From positions 1-50,812 of the forward strand of contig JAPHTO010000010.1 in NCBI GenBank assembly GCA_026196955.1: DNA of 50,812 nucleotides. Reading direction: 5' to 3'. Of the stretch, positions 9,550-18,904 are shown in pieces. The position numbers were made by a program, and so were the translations under genes. The DNA is from Colwellia sp. (lineage in GTDB: Bacteria; Pseudomonadota; Gammaproteobacteria; Enterobacterales; Alteromonadaceae). The stretch's first letter is position 1; every line of letters starts with the position of its first letter. Below the pieces are notes generated by a model. The model did not search any database. It saw nothing but the letters and a program-made list of their open reading frames with translations, and was not told the origin of the DNA.

Positions 9550-9574
9550 TCACTATCGCGATCTATATTCGCGC

Positions 9575-10210
9575 CTACAAACATTGATAATTTAACGCCA
9601 ACCATTGTAATCCAATTACGGTAGCAGCGTTACTAATTTTCCCTTGTGCTAATAATGCTAAGGCTTGTGTACGCGAGACAAGGTGTAACAAAATATCTTC
9701 ATTCTCTTCATCTAAACCAAAAACACTACCGGTTACTACTTGGGTACTATCAAATTTCGCCAAATATAAATGAATACATTCACTCATTCCGCCAGGACTA
9801 GAAAGATATGTCATGATAGGAGAAAGCGAGTCTGCTGTTATCTCGATATTCGCTTCTTCTTGAGTTTCTCGAATAGCGACTTCTTCAGGGGTTTCATTTT
9901 CATCAAACATGCCGGCAACAAACTCTAGCATCCAAGGTGTATTGCCTGCTCTAATAGCGCCAGCTCTGAACTGCTCTAGCAATAGTAGCTTATCTTCTGC
10001 AACATCATAGAGTATCACCACAACAGCATCGCCACGTTCAAAAACTTCACGAGTAAACGTTTGGCTTTGACCACCAGAAAATAATTTATGATTTAGTTGG
10101 TACTCATTTAATTTAAAAAAACCACGATACTTTGTTTCAAGTGCAACAACATTGGCATCCTCTTTATGGTACTGCAGCATAACTGGCGATTTATTTTTAC
10201 TATCTTGCAT
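9575..10210 (-). CDS. nudF: ADP-ribose pyrophosphatase (Nudix hydrolase)
   Basis: NudF cleaves ADP-ribose to AMP and ribose-5-phosphate. The 211-residue protein has a Nudix box near residues 105-127 in the pattern GX5EX7REUXEEXGU: GMFDENE then RETQEEANI, with Asn where the consensus has Gly. The catalytic glutamates are kept. The upstream LLLEQFRAGA and GNTPWMLEFVAGM segments match the NudF subfamily. It is the first gene of the run leading to parE and is divergent from tolC, the same arrangement as in E. coli. Confidence 0.94.
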   Translation of the reverse strand: MQDSKNKSPVMLQYHKEDANVVALETKYRGFFKLNEYQLNHKLFSGGQSQTFTREVFERGDAVVVILYDVAEDKLLLLEQFRAGAIRAGNTPWMLEFVAGMFDENETPEEVAIRETQEEANIEITADSLSPIMTYLSSPGGMSECIHLYLAKFDSTQVVTGSVFGLDEENEDILLHLVSRTQALALLAQGKISNAATVIGLQWLALNYQCL

Positions 10211-10413
10211 AAAGAATCTCTTTTTAATAATAATTTGTTACACTAGTAAACACTTATTTCATTTGGTTAATTACAAAATCAATGTAGGATACTGCTTTAA
10301 AGTAACATTAATAGATTTTGATAGTTTACTATAACAAGTTTTTTAACCGCTTTTATTAACAATAAAAAAGAAGAGTAGTACTCGAAAACATGTACTCAAG
10401 GAATGTTCTACCC

Positions 10414-11751
10414 ATGAAAAAAACATTAACTACCCTAATTATAGCTGTGAGCAGCGCATTAAGCGCTAACGTGCTAGCAGACGATTTACAATCGGTTTAT
10501 CAGCAAGCTTTGCTAAATGATACCGTAGTATTAAAAGCACAAGCACAATATAAAATAGTTGAAGAAGATATTGCTCAAGCCCGTTCAGCGTTGCTACCTC
10601 AAATCAATGCTTCTGCCAGTTATAGCGATGGCGAAAGTGAATCTTACACCGCTCTAACAGATAAAGTTTCAACCACTGAATTTAACTCATTAGGTTATGG
10701 TGCAAGTTTAAATATGCAACTATATCACCATGACAGCTGGTTGCGTTTAGATATTGCTGAAAAATCAGCGCATCAAAGTGACTTGGTCTACCAAGTGGCT
10801 AAACAAGATCTTATCGTTCGTGTAACTCAAGCTTATTTTAATTTATTAAGCGCCAAAGATGATCTTGTCTTTGCTCAAGCTGAAAAAGCGGCCATTTCAC
10901 GCCAACTTGAGCAAACTAAGCAACGTTTTTCTGTTGGTTTAACCGCCGTTACTGACGTTCACGAAGCACAGGCACAATACGATAGTGCGGTTACTGAAGA
11001 AATTCGCTCTGAAAATGCTATTTTTAATGCCGAAGAAGAAGTACGTGTTATCACCAATGTTTATCCAAGCAATGTCTTTATATTAAACACCGACAGATTC
11101 AGCACCACCTCACCCACGCCTAATAGTGCTGATGAGTGGCAAAAAGCAGCAGAAGCGAAAAACTTAGACTTAATTGCAGCCAAAGTAGGCATTGATGTTG
11201 CGCAACAAAATATTAATGCTGCAAAAGCTGGCCATTACCCAACACTTGATTTTGGCGCAACATATAACAGCACGGATACCGATACCGATAGCTCGCTAGG
11301 AAATTCTCCTGCGTTAAACGACTATTCTATTGGCGTAACCCTTAATGTGCCAATTTACTCAGGGGGCGCTGTACAAAGTAGCGTACGCCAAGCACAAAAT
11401 CGTTTTGTCTTAGCAAGTCAGGATTTAATGCAAACACATCGTAGCGTAGTACGCACAACCCGCAATGCTTATAATACTGTGGTTGCTACTATTTCAGCGA
11501 TTAAAGCCCTAGAGCAATCAGTACTCAGTGCTGAAAAAGCGTTAGAAGCTACCGAAGCAGGTTTTGAAGTAGGTACGCGTACAATAGTTGATGTACTTGA
11601 TAGCACACGTAATTTATACAATGCAAAACGTAACTTATCTTCTACTCGCTATGCTTATATTCAAAATGTATTATTGTTAAAACGTGCTGGCGGTACCATA
11701 ACCGATGAAGATATTACAGCTATTAATTCAGGTTTGATGACAGGTAACTAA
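10414..11751 (+). CDS. tolC: TolC outer-membrane efflux channel
   Basis: TolC forms the trimeric outer-membrane exit duct for tripartite efflux pumps and type I secretion. I start it at MKKTLTTL (10414): AAGGAA lies 10 bases upstream, and this gives a clean signal peptide ending VLADD. A longer frame from 10390 is possible. The 445-residue product has two outer-membrane-efflux repeats with long helical stretches (DIAQARSALLPQINASASYS and a similar unit near NAAKAGHYPTLDFGATY). YSIGVTLNVPIYSGG marks the second beta-strand region. It is divergent from nudF as in E. coli, and could serve the RND pair at 35.5-39.7 kb, which has no channel gene of its own. Confidence 0.95.
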   Translation: MKKTLTTLIIAVSSALSANVLADDLQSVYQQALLNDTVVLKAQAQYKIVEEDIAQARSALLPQINASASYSDGESESYTALTDKVSTTEFNSLGYGASLNMQLYHHDSWLRLDIAEKSAHQSDLVYQVAKQDLIVRVTQAYFNLLSAKDDLVFAQAEKAAISRQLEQTKQRFSVGLTAVTDVHEAQAQYDSAVTEEIRSENAIFNAEEEVRVITNVYPSNVFILNTDRFSTTSPTPNSADEWQKAAEAKNLDLIAAKVGIDVAQQNINAAKAGHYPTLDFGATYNSTDTDTDSSLGNSPALNDYSIGVTLNVPIYSGGAVQSSVRQAQNRFVLASQDLMQTHRSVVRTTRNAYNTVVATISAIKALEQSVLSAEKALEATEAGFEVGTRTIVDVLDSTRNLYNAKRNLSSTRYAYIQNVLLLKRAGGTITDEDITAINSGLMTGN

Positions 11752-11775
11752 TCATCAATAACAAGCACTAAAAAA

Positions 11776-11809
11776 GAGCTATACGCATCGCGTATAGCTC
11801 TTTTTTTTT
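11776..11809. terminator. Strong, probably bidirectional terminator between tolC and the glycosyltransferase gene
   Basis: A perfect 11-base stem, GAGCTATACGC / GCGTATAGCTC, with an ATC loop, preceded by five A and followed by nine T. It ends tolC and can also end the convergent gene at 11842. Confidence 0.93.
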
Positions 11810-11841
11810 AAAACTTATTTAATCTTTTTTTATTATAGCAA

Positions 11842-12936
11842 TCACATCAACTGACGATAAAAATCCACCAGCTGCTTTGCTTCACGTTGTACTGAATAAT
11901 GCTCTAATACGCGTTTTCTTCCTGCTAACCCCATTTCGGCAAGTTTTTGGGGATCACTTAACAGTATATCCATTTTTTCAATCACCGCTGGCAAATCATT
12001 AACTGGCACTACATAACCATTTTTGCCTTGTTCTACGACTTCTGGCCATGCGCCCGCTTCACTCGCTAATACCGCTGAGCCACTACTCATCGCCTCTAAT
12101 ATCGTTAAGCCAAAGCCTTCATTATCACTGAGTGCAACAACCAGTGATAAGGTACTAAAAATAGTGGGGATATCTGAAAAATTTTGCTCGCCAGCGAAAA
12201 CGATACGATCTGTTAACCCTGCTTGCGCAATTTTTGCTTGTAATGCTTGCACAAAATCCTCATTACTTGAGCTTATAGCTCCCACAACAACCGCAGTAAA
12301 ATCAGGATGTTTATCTAGTATTTCGATACAAGACTCCACAAAAAGGTGAACACCTTTTTGCTTTCTAACTCGACCTAAAATCGCAATGCCGTATTGGTTT
12401 TTCTTTGCCGATTTAGGCAAAATATCTAACGCTTGCCATGCCGCTTTTTTATCTTCAGGTGGCGTATACACATCAGTTTTAACACCATGATAAATAATAG
12501 CATCAGGCTCTCTATGCAAATAACTGGCTGACGCTTTACACATGGCTAAAACAGCATCCATTTTATCTGTTAACCATTTAGTAGAGCCTGAGCGACGGCG
12601 CTGTGCTGCCGAGCTAAAAATTATTTTTATTTTTGCGCCAAATATATGTTTTAACAGCAAAGCTTGGATCATTTCATCAACACGGCGGGCATGAAAAATA
12701 CGAAATCGACCGTCAGCTAAAGGCCTACGACACAATTTAACCACTTGCCAAAAACTGATGTTTAACGAAGCATCTGATAAATGATGCTTACCCATCACGC
12801 GTAAATTGATCAATTTTTGTTGCTCAGATAACACTTGTAGCATGGTGGATGTAACGCCAGAAAAATTTGAATTAGAGTTTCCTATGATTAATTCAACTTC
12901 GCCATTAGACTGCTTTTGTACTGCACTGGAATTCAT
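11842..12936 (-). CDS. GT4 family glycosyltransferase, probably lipopolysaccharide core assembly
   Basis: A 364-residue GT-B fold glycosyltransferase. The C-terminal half has the group-1 pattern: AILGRVRKQKGVHLFVE near 184, then VVALSDNEGFGLTILEAMSSGSAV near 270 with the acceptor EX7E motif (E in NEGFGLTILE), and AWPEVVEQGKNGYVV near 296. No signal peptide or membrane helix was seen, so it acts at the cytosolic face. The neighbouring divergent lpxL gene suggests lipid A/core work, and the sequence recalls LpcC-type core mannosyltransferases. The donor and acceptor sugars cannot be read from sequence. No strong ribosome-binding site precedes the chosen start. Confidence 0.8.
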   Translation of the reverse strand: MNSSAVQKQSNGEVELIIGNSNSNFSGVTSTMLQVLSEQQKLINLRVMGKHHLSDASLNISFWQVVKLCRRPLADGRFRIFHARRVDEMIQALLLKHIFGAKIKIIFSSAAQRRRSGSTKWLTDKMDAVLAMCKASASYLHREPDAIIYHGVKTDVYTPPEDKKAAWQALDILPKSAKKNQYGIAILGRVRKQKGVHLFVESCIEILDKHPDFTAVVVGAISSSNEDFVQALQAKIAQAGLTDRIVFAGEQNFSDIPTIFSTLSLVVALSDNEGFGLTILEAMSSGSAVLASEAGAWPEVVEQGKNGYVVPVNDLPAVIEKMDILLSDPQKLAEMGLAGRKRVLEHYSVQREAKQLVDFYRQLM

Positions 12937-13018
12937 TTTTCAACAAACCAATAATGATTAAACTCTAGGCGTATTCTACGATAAAGCTAGCGTAGTTGAC
13001 ATAACTTATATGCGATTA

Positions 13019-13068
13019 ATACCAAGTCTATTAAGTTATTACCTATTTCAAAGTAACTTGGGTATAAT
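13019..13068 (+). promoter_or_regulatory. Promoter of lpxL within an imperfect palindromic element
   Basis: TTACCT (13039-13044) and a perfect TATAAT (13063-13068) are 18 bases apart, directly upstream of lpxL. The -10 box overlaps the right end of an imperfect inverted repeat (ATACCAAGT at 13019-13027; ACTTGGGTAT at 13056-13065, one extra base). Such terminal repeats resemble small dispersed palindromic elements of marine gammaproteobacteria, but no second copy lies in this window. Confidence 0.5.
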
Positions 13069-13097
13069 TCGCCTCTGTAACATTTAGCCCCAAACCA

Positions 13098-14048
13098 GTG
13101 AGCGCATTCGTGAGCAGAAATAAAGTTTTACAGCCTGATTTTAAATTATCTTTTTTATTACCTAAATATTGGCTGACTTGGCTCGGCGTTTTCATTCTCT
13201 ATAGTATTTCTTGGTTACCTTATAAGTGGCAGCTGGGATTAGGCCGTTTAATTGGTCGCCTTCTTTTTAAAATTGGCTCTAAAAGAAAACACATTGCTAA
13301 CACCAATTTAAAGTTATGCTTTCCAGACATGAGTGAGCAAGAGCGCCAACGCATTCTCAAAAAGAATTTTGAAAATACAGGCATTGCTTTACTTGAAACT
13401 GGCATGGGTTGGTGGTGGCCAAACTGGCGAGTAAAACGCAAAGTTAAAGTGCTAGGGTTAGAGCATATTGAAAAGGCTCAAGCACAAGGCAAAGGTATTT
13501 TAATACTTGCCATGCATTATTTGAGTGCTGAAATGAGTGCAAGGGGCGTTGGTTACGGTCACCCTATGGTGGTTTTTTATCGACCACATAATAATCCGTT
13601 AATGGAATATTTCCAATTTCGAGGACGAGGGCGTTCAAATAAATACATGCTAGGCAAGCGAGATGTAAAAGGCTTAATTCAAGCCTTAAAAGATGGCGAG
13701 GCTTGTGTTTATTTACCGGATCAAGACTATGGAAGAAACCGTAGCCTTTTTGTTCCTTTTTTTGCGGTTAAAGAAACGGCAACCACAACGGGCACATTAA
13801 TCTTTGCACGTCAGAAAAATGTCGAAACCATGATGATTATCCCCACCCGTAATGATGATGATAGCGGTTACACCTTGGAAGTGATGCCGCCATTAGAAAA
13901 TTTTCCAACTCAAGACGATGAAGCTGATGTTATTCGTGTCAATCAAGAGTTAGAAAAAGCAATTTCCCGCAAGCCCGAGCAGTACATGTGGCTACATAGA
14001 CGCTTTAAAACGAGACCCGATCCAGATGCCCCATCATTGTATAAATAA
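13098..14048 (+). CDS. lpxL: Lipid A biosynthesis lauroyltransferase LpxL
   Basis: LpxL adds a secondary acyl chain to the Kdo2-lipid IVA precursor at the inner membrane. The 316-residue protein aligns well with E. coli LpxL through PKYWLTWLGV, NTNLKLCFPDMSEQER, the catalytic HX4E motif HYLSAE near residue 140, YRPHNNPLMEYFQ, DQDYG near 209, and the closing EQYMWLHRRFKTRP. There is one N-terminal membrane helix. No ATG start fits: GTG at 13098 and GTG at 13110 are both possible, and the second has a GAG about seven bases ahead. The gene is monocistronic or leads into the TcpQ-like gene 71 bases later. Confidence 0.93.
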   Translation: MSAFVSRNKVLQPDFKLSFLLPKYWLTWLGVFILYSISWLPYKWQLGLGRLIGRLLFKIGSKRKHIANTNLKLCFPDMSEQERQRILKKNFENTGIALLETGMGWWWPNWRVKRKVKVLGLEHIEKAQAQGKGILILAMHYLSAEMSARGVGYGHPMVVFYRPHNNPLMEYFQFRGRGRSNKYMLGKRDVKGLIQALKDGEACVYLPDQDYGRNRSLFVPFFAVKETATTTGTLIFARQKNVETMMIIPTRNDDDSGYTLEVMPPLENFPTQDDEADVIRVNQELEKAISRKPEQYMWLHRRFKTRPDPDAPSLYK

Positions 14049-14119
14049 TAAAATGTGATATAACTTAATTATTCGACTAAGTTACATACACTAATTTAAT
14101 TAGGACTACTGGCGTTATT

Positions 14120-14791
14120 ATGGGTTTTTGGATACGAAATAGTATATTAGCAGTATTGCTCATTGGCTTAGCATGGGGATTTTTAGCTAACCAAGAATAT
14201 TTATTATCACTAGATAACTCTATCGAAAAACAGGCTCAACCAGCCGCTAGCGAATCAACCACTAAAAAGCCTACCGTTAAATATCAGCAAGGTAGAAAAC
14301 TTGACAATGCTGCCGCTGAAGGACTTTCAAATTTTTACGCTAAAATATATGGTAGCAGTATGGATAAGAAGGGTCCTAAAATAAGAAATAATATTATCTT
14401 CTTACCGGATCCTCAGGGTGATTTAGTTAAAATACTACAAGCAAGAGAAATGGTCGTTCGTCCTTATCGAAAAACATGGCGAGGTACGACGGTTTCCCGC
14501 CCTTTTAGAAAACAACAAACTCTTTACCAAAAATTAGCTGAATATGCTGCAGAAGATGGACTTGAAGTAATTTGGTGGATAAATAAAGATTTTATTGTTA
14601 AAGATCCTTTCCGCATTGAAAAAGACATTCTAAAAACCGCTTACCAAGTTGGCGAGGCAGTTTCGGGTCACTTTCCTGAGGGGATTGTCAGCTATTTTTG
14701 CTATCGCCAACGCACGCTAGTTTTTATCAATGAGGCACCCGCATACCTTGATGAAGAATGCCTTTCCCTTAAGCCTAAAAGCACTTATTAA
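14120..14791 (+). CDS. Membrane-anchored protein with TcpQ-like C-terminal domain
   Basis: A 223-residue protein with one N-terminal hydrophobic helix (about 5-24) and no lipobox. A variable linker (about 30-75) follows, then a C-terminal domain (about 120-210). The pattern YQKLAEYAAEDGLEVIW, a short strand-turn, a helix with VGEAVSGHF and a closing strand TLVFINEAP resembles the C-terminal domain of toxin-coregulated-pilus protein Q (TcpQ), which is found in secretin-associated and other envelope proteins. The gene lies between lpxL and the convergent glnE, with no pilus or secretion genes nearby. A cell-envelope role is an inference. The family match is moderate, made by eye. Confidence 0.6.
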   Translation: MGFWIRNSILAVLLIGLAWGFLANQEYLLSLDNSIEKQAQPAASESTTKKPTVKYQQGRKLDNAAAEGLSNFYAKIYGSSMDKKGPKIRNNIIFLPDPQGDLVKILQAREMVVRPYRKTWRGTTVSRPFRKQQTLYQKLAEYAAEDGLEVIWWINKDFIVKDPFRIEKDILKTAYQVGEAVSGHFPEGIVSYFCYRQRTLVFINEAPAYLDEECLSLKPKSTY

Positions 14792-14840
14792 CTAACCTGA
14801 ACTCGGTTTAAGATATTTTTAACTAACTGAAATACATAAA

Positions 14841-17732
14841 TTAAATTTTCAACAATAACTTTTGCCATAAATCAATCACGTTATTCTTTGCCGTTAAAGC
14901 AGAGTGCTCAATTAATGCGGCTTCATTTTGTAATGTTGCTTTATGGGAAAAATCCCTAAGTTGCTGATAGCTTATCGCCAACATTTCTTGCTCGTCTTCA
15001 GAAATAACCCCAAAGTGAGCTAACGCTTTAAATATGCCAATATTGTCGCTACACCTTGCTAAGTTAGCATCTTGACAACAATGTGCCAAAACAAGGTATT
15101 GTGCAAGAAACTCAATATCTACTAATCCTCCTAACCCTTGTTTAATATCAGTTAATTGCTCGGTTGATTTATCTAAATGGCTACGCATTTTTTCTCGCAT
15201 GGTACAGACATCTGTTTTTAACTGCGCTAGATCTCTTTGCTGTTGTAGCACTTGTAAACGAATATCAGAAAATGCTTGCGCTAATTGGCTATTTCCATAA
15301 ATCATACGTGCTCGAACCAATGCTTGATGTTCCCATGTCCAAGCATCTTGATGCTGGTATTCACCAAAAGTGCCGATATGTACCACAAGTACGCCTGATT
15401 TTCCTGAAGGTCTAAGACGCATATCTAGCTCATACAAAATACCACTGTTCATACGCGTGTTAAAAATATGCATAATGCGCTGGGCTAATTTCATGTAAAA
15501 CTGACTGGCTGGCGCCGATTTTTCACCATTAACTAAACCTGTTGTCACCTCATTTTGCTCGCTATGATGCACAAACACCAAATCAAGATCAGAGCCATAG
15601 CTGAGTTCACTCCCTCCCGTTTTTCCATAAGCTATCACGCCAAAACCTTTATCATTTGTGCCTACTATCGATTTAGGCACACCAAAGCGATTACTCACTT
15701 GTTGCCAAGCAAGATTAATAACTTCTGTGATTATTGCCTCAGCAAGTGCGGTTAAATGCTGACTCACTTTTTTAACATCCAACACCTGAGCAATGTCAGC
15801 AGCTGCAATACGCAGTTGTTGTGCTTGTTTAAAGAGCCTTAATGCATCCATTTGCGCTTCCAAATCTTCTTCAGGAATGCGCAACATATTTTCTCTGAGC
15901 TCTAGTGCGTAGGCAGAAAGTTGCGGAGGGTTATTTAAACGCGTTGGATCAATCAATTCATCCAATAAAATGGGATACTTAGCGATATACTCTGTGACCC
16001 AGCTACTGGCTTGGCATAAATGAATAAGCTGTTTTAAAGCGCCCTCATTCTCAAATAACAACTCTAAATAAGCTGTTCGCGTAGTGATTTTCTTGAATAC
16101 ATGCAACACACGCTCAAGTACAAATTCAGCCTGTTTGGCTTGTTGAATATGACAAATAAGCTGCGGCACAAGCTTATCAAGCACTTGCCTCCCTCTGTTG
16201 CCAATACTGCGCTTAGTTACATCAGCGCGAAAATCTGCCAATAAGTGCCATACTTTCTCACTATGCCAGTCGTTCGCATTAGTTTTCTCTTGTTCAAGCC
16301 AAGCAATAGACTCTTCATCACTCCAGCGACTATGCCACAAAGTACTCCAATGCTGATCTTCAGCATGATGGTTTGGACTTTCAATGCCAATTAATTGTTC
16401 AAATTGCTGATGAACACTGCTCATGTGCCCTTCAAGCACCTGTAAAAAATCAGGCCAAGCGCTATAGCCAAGAACATATAGCAAGCGTTGTTTACCAAGC
16501 TCAGCTTCTGGTAGTGTTTGCGTTTGTTGATCCGCCAGCGCTTGAATAATATTTTCCACTCGACGAAGAAAACAGTAAGCATTCTCCAAGACAAGTTTCG
16601 TTTCTTCTTTTATTTCTCCTGCTATCACTAACTCAGGTAAAACCGTTAACAAGCTGCGCTGTTGTAACGCCTTTACTCGACCACCACGGATCAGCTGGAA
16701 AACCTGCACAACAAATTCAATTTCACGAATACCACCCGCACCCAATTTAATATTATTAATAAGCTGCTTACGGCGAACTTCTTGCGAAATCATCATCTTC
16801 ATACGACGTAAACTGTCTATGGCGCTAAAATCAATATAACGACGATAAACAAAAGGACGTAGCAAGGTAGAAAGCTTTTGATGATACTCTCCTTCGCCAA
16901 TCAAGCGCGCTTTTAACATAGCATAGCGTTCCCAATCACGCCCTTGCTCTTGGTAGTAATCTTCCATTGCATTAAAGGTCAAAACTAGCGGGCCACTTTC
17001 ACCAAAGGGTCTCAAGCGCATATCAACCCGGTAAACAAAGCCGTCTGCGGTATGTTGATGTAATGAGCTAATAAGTTTTTGAGCTAAACGGGTAAAAAAT
17101 TGTTGGTTGTCTAACGAGCGACGACAGCCTTGTGTTTCACCGCTATGCGGATAAACAAAAATTAAATCTATATCTGATGAAAAGTTAAGCTCTTTCCCCC
17201 CTAACTTACCCATACCATAAACGAGTAACGGTTGTGCTTCTCCTGCTGCATTAGTAGGTACACCCCATTTTTCTTGGCAAAAATCGGTCAACCAAGACAA
17301 ACTTGCGAGTATCAAGGCATCTGCCAATGCCGATAAACGTGCTAAAGAATGTTCAAGTTCAATATTCAACACCAAATCGGCAATCGCAATATTCGCCATT
17401 TGCTGTAATCTGAACCGCCTTAATAATCGGTGTAACTGCGCTTCGTCTTGGCAATCAATTAACTGCGGAGCAAGTAACTCATCATAAGCTGGCATCTCTT
17501 GCTGATAGACATGATTATTTACAAATAAATCGATGACCAACTCAGGCGCTTGCAGTGCGCTTTGTAAAACAAAATCACTTAATGTAATGGCTAGTTTAAA
17601 GTGCTCGAGTTGCTCAGCGCTAAGCTGTTGAAAACTATCGGGGTGTTGCTGAGAAAATTGCTGCCAACTTTTTAATTGCTGTTGTTTTAGTAAATCATTA
17701 TTATCAAGCGGAGAAAGAAGAGTTGAAGACAC
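14841..17732 (-). CDS. glnE: Bifunctional glutamine synthetase adenylyltransferase / adenylyl-removing enzyme
   Basis: GlnE adenylylates and de-adenylylates glutamine synthetase in response to PII and glutamine. The length of 963 residues is normal (E. coli 946). Two nucleotidyltransferase domains are visible. The N-terminal adenylyl-removase site has YGMGKLGGKELNFSSDIDL near 170-190; the C-terminal adenylyltransferase site has YGKTGGSELSYGSDLDLVF near 700-718. RDWERYAMLKARLI and AWTWEHQALVRARMI are the matching second motifs. It is convergent with the TcpQ-like gene and divergent from the lipoprotein gene at 17876. No Rho-independent terminator was seen in the 49-base gap at its 3' end. Confidence 0.96.
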   Translation of the reverse strand: MSSTLLSPLDNNDLLKQQQLKSWQQFSQQHPDSFQQLSAEQLEHFKLAITLSDFVLQSALQAPELVIDLFVNNHVYQQEMPAYDELLAPQLIDCQDEAQLHRLLRRFRLQQMANIAIADLVLNIELEHSLARLSALADALILASLSWLTDFCQEKWGVPTNAAGEAQPLLVYGMGKLGGKELNFSSDIDLIFVYPHSGETQGCRRSLDNQQFFTRLAQKLISSLHQHTADGFVYRVDMRLRPFGESGPLVLTFNAMEDYYQEQGRDWERYAMLKARLIGEGEYHQKLSTLLRPFVYRRYIDFSAIDSLRRMKMMISQEVRRKQLINNIKLGAGGIREIEFVVQVFQLIRGGRVKALQQRSLLTVLPELVIAGEIKEETKLVLENAYCFLRRVENIIQALADQQTQTLPEAELGKQRLLYVLGYSAWPDFLQVLEGHMSSVHQQFEQLIGIESPNHHAEDQHWSTLWHSRWSDEESIAWLEQEKTNANDWHSEKVWHLLADFRADVTKRSIGNRGRQVLDKLVPQLICHIQQAKQAEFVLERVLHVFKKITTRTAYLELLFENEGALKQLIHLCQASSWVTEYIAKYPILLDELIDPTRLNNPPQLSAYALELRENMLRIPEEDLEAQMDALRLFKQAQQLRIAAADIAQVLDVKKVSQHLTALAEAIITEVINLAWQQVSNRFGVPKSIVGTNDKGFGVIAYGKTGGSELSYGSDLDLVFVHHSEQNEVTTGLVNGEKSAPASQFYMKLAQRIMHIFNTRMNSGILYELDMRLRPSGKSGVLVVHIGTFGEYQHQDAWTWEHQALVRARMIYGNSQLAQAFSDIRLQVLQQQRDLAQLKTDVCTMREKMRSHLDKSTEQLTDIKQGLGGLVDIEFLAQYLVLAHCCQDANLARCSDNIGIFKALAHFGVISEDEQEMLAISYQQLRDFSHKATLQNEAALIEHSALTAKNNVIDLWQKLLLKI

Positions 17733-17791
17733 AAGCGATCCTTTTACTTAACCAAAATTAATTGCACAATAAAATCAATATCTATAATTGT

Positions 17792-17820
17792 TAGACATAA
17801 TATGTCATTAGTGCTATTAA
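17792..17820 (+). promoter_or_regulatory. Promoter with palindromic operator upstream of the lipoprotein-yjfL-synthase unit
   Basis: TAGACA (17792-17797) and TATTAA (17815-17820) are 17 bases apart. The palindrome GACATA-A-TATGTC (17794-17806) covers most of the -35 box. The same 13-base core occurs twice more before yjfI at 21.6 kb and was not seen elsewhere in the window. A regulator binding here would control access of RNA polymerase. Confidence 0.65.
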
Positions 17821-17875
17821 TAACATTCACGTCTATAACGTGTTAATTTAGCACTTTCAGGAGATGATAGCAGCA

Positions 17876-18868
17876 ATGCCAAAGCTAAAAACACCTTTTT
17901 ACCGCCGATTTATTCATTGGGTGGCTCTTTTACCACTATTGATGTTATTTGGCTGTGGTGATCCCATAAAAGAGCAAGCCCTACAACAATTGCCCATCAC
18001 CGAGCAAAGAGTGACACAACTCGGTAATGCCTTAACCAGCGGGCAAGTACGTAATGCCAACCTCATTCAACAATATGCCAATAAGGTAGCTGATAAAAAG
18101 CCTAATTTAACACCGTTAATCAACGAATTTAGAAAAGATGCTAGTGTTGATGGCCCCATGTACAAGGCCTTACTTGATCGCGTAAATACCGCTAAAAATC
18201 AGCCGCAAATGTTTGCTTCTTCACAAGCGCTATATGATGAATTACTCAATATTTACCAAGCCGCTGATCCGGTATTATATTCTGACGCCCTAAGCGATCC
18301 ACTTAACGTGTTAGCAGATATGTCGGATGGTCAATTACCGCGAGTAAATGCTTTATCTAAAGCGCAAAGTCAACAAGCCAATAATGCCCAAGACTTTGGT
18401 ACCGGTGAACAACTCATTGGTAACCCAAGTTATGGTCACTGGCAAACAGGCAGTAATGGGATGTCTTTTTGGGCATGGTATGGCATGTATTCCATGATGG
18501 GTGATTTATTTGGCCGACGTACTTATTATAATGACTGGGGCAGGAGTAGAAATTACAGCTATTACAATGACTATGGTCGTACTCGCTATAGCTCGCCTAG
18601 TCAATTAAAACAACAAACGGCGCTCGATACGCGCACCAAAAAATCATTTGCCAGTCGTGGACAAAAATTTACTAGCCCATACAGCAAAAATCGCGCAGGC
18701 TCATCAAGCTTGTCAGGCAAAAGTAAATCAGCCCAAACCAGTGCAAATCGATTTAGAAATAATAACATCAAAAAAAGCAGTTATGCCAGTAAATCAAAGT
18801 ATGGCAAATCTTCTAGTTTTAGAAATTCTAGTACCAATACCTCACGCGGATTTCGTCGTGGTAAGTAA
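17876..18868 (+). CDS. Lipoprotein with Ser/Arg/Lys/Tyr-rich tail, first gene of the PspA-type locus
   Basis: A lipoprotein of 330 residues. The lipobox LLMLFGC places the lipidated cysteine near residue 27. A helical region (about 30-150) follows, then a Gly/Trp/Met/Tyr-rich patch (WQTGSNGMSFWAWYGMYSMM, about 190-210). The tail (about 215-330) is low in complexity and strongly basic, with many S, N, K and R, ending SRGFRRGK. I start it at 17876: AGGAG directly abuts the earlier ATG at 17864, which is too close, and is 12 bases from this one. The gene precedes a DUF350 gene by 36 bases and shares its promoter. I do not recognise a named family. An envelope protein whose tail touches an acidic polymer is conceivable but unproven. 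Confidence 0.75.
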   Translation: MPKLKTPFYRRFIHWVALLPLLMLFGCGDPIKEQALQQLPITEQRVTQLGNALTSGQVRNANLIQQYANKVADKKPNLTPLINEFRKDASVDGPMYKALLDRVNTAKNQPQMFASSQALYDELLNIYQAADPVLYSDALSDPLNVLADMSDGQLPRVNALSKAQSQQANNAQDFGTGEQLIGNPSYGHWQTGSNGMSFWAWYGMYSMMGDLFGRRTYYNDWGRSRNYSYYNDYGRTRYSSPSQLKQQTALDTRTKKSFASRGQKFTSPYSKNRAGSSSLSGKSKSAQTSANRFRNNNIKKSSYASKSKYGKSSSFRNSSTNTSRGFRRGK

Positions 18869-18904
18869 CTGTGATAAGCAACAAAAGATAGGAACAAAAT
18901 AAGT

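Noticed and set aside
10390..10413. Longer TolC start at ATG 10390
   Set aside because: It adds eight residues ahead of a good signal peptide, and the ATG at 10414 has a spaced AAGGAA site.
12996..13001. TTGACA upstream of lpxL as its -35 box
   Set aside because: No -10 box lies at 16-18 bases; the TTACCT/TATAAT pair downstream is better placed.
17733..17875. Psp-type sigma-54 promoter before the PspA-type locus
   Set aside because: No TGGCAC-N5-TTGCA element was found there or at 21588-21712, and no pspF is present.
18648..18902. 84-residue frame within the lipoprotein gene tail
   Set aside because: It is a shifted reading of the low-complexity Ser/Lys/Asn tail with no ribosome-binding site or family match.
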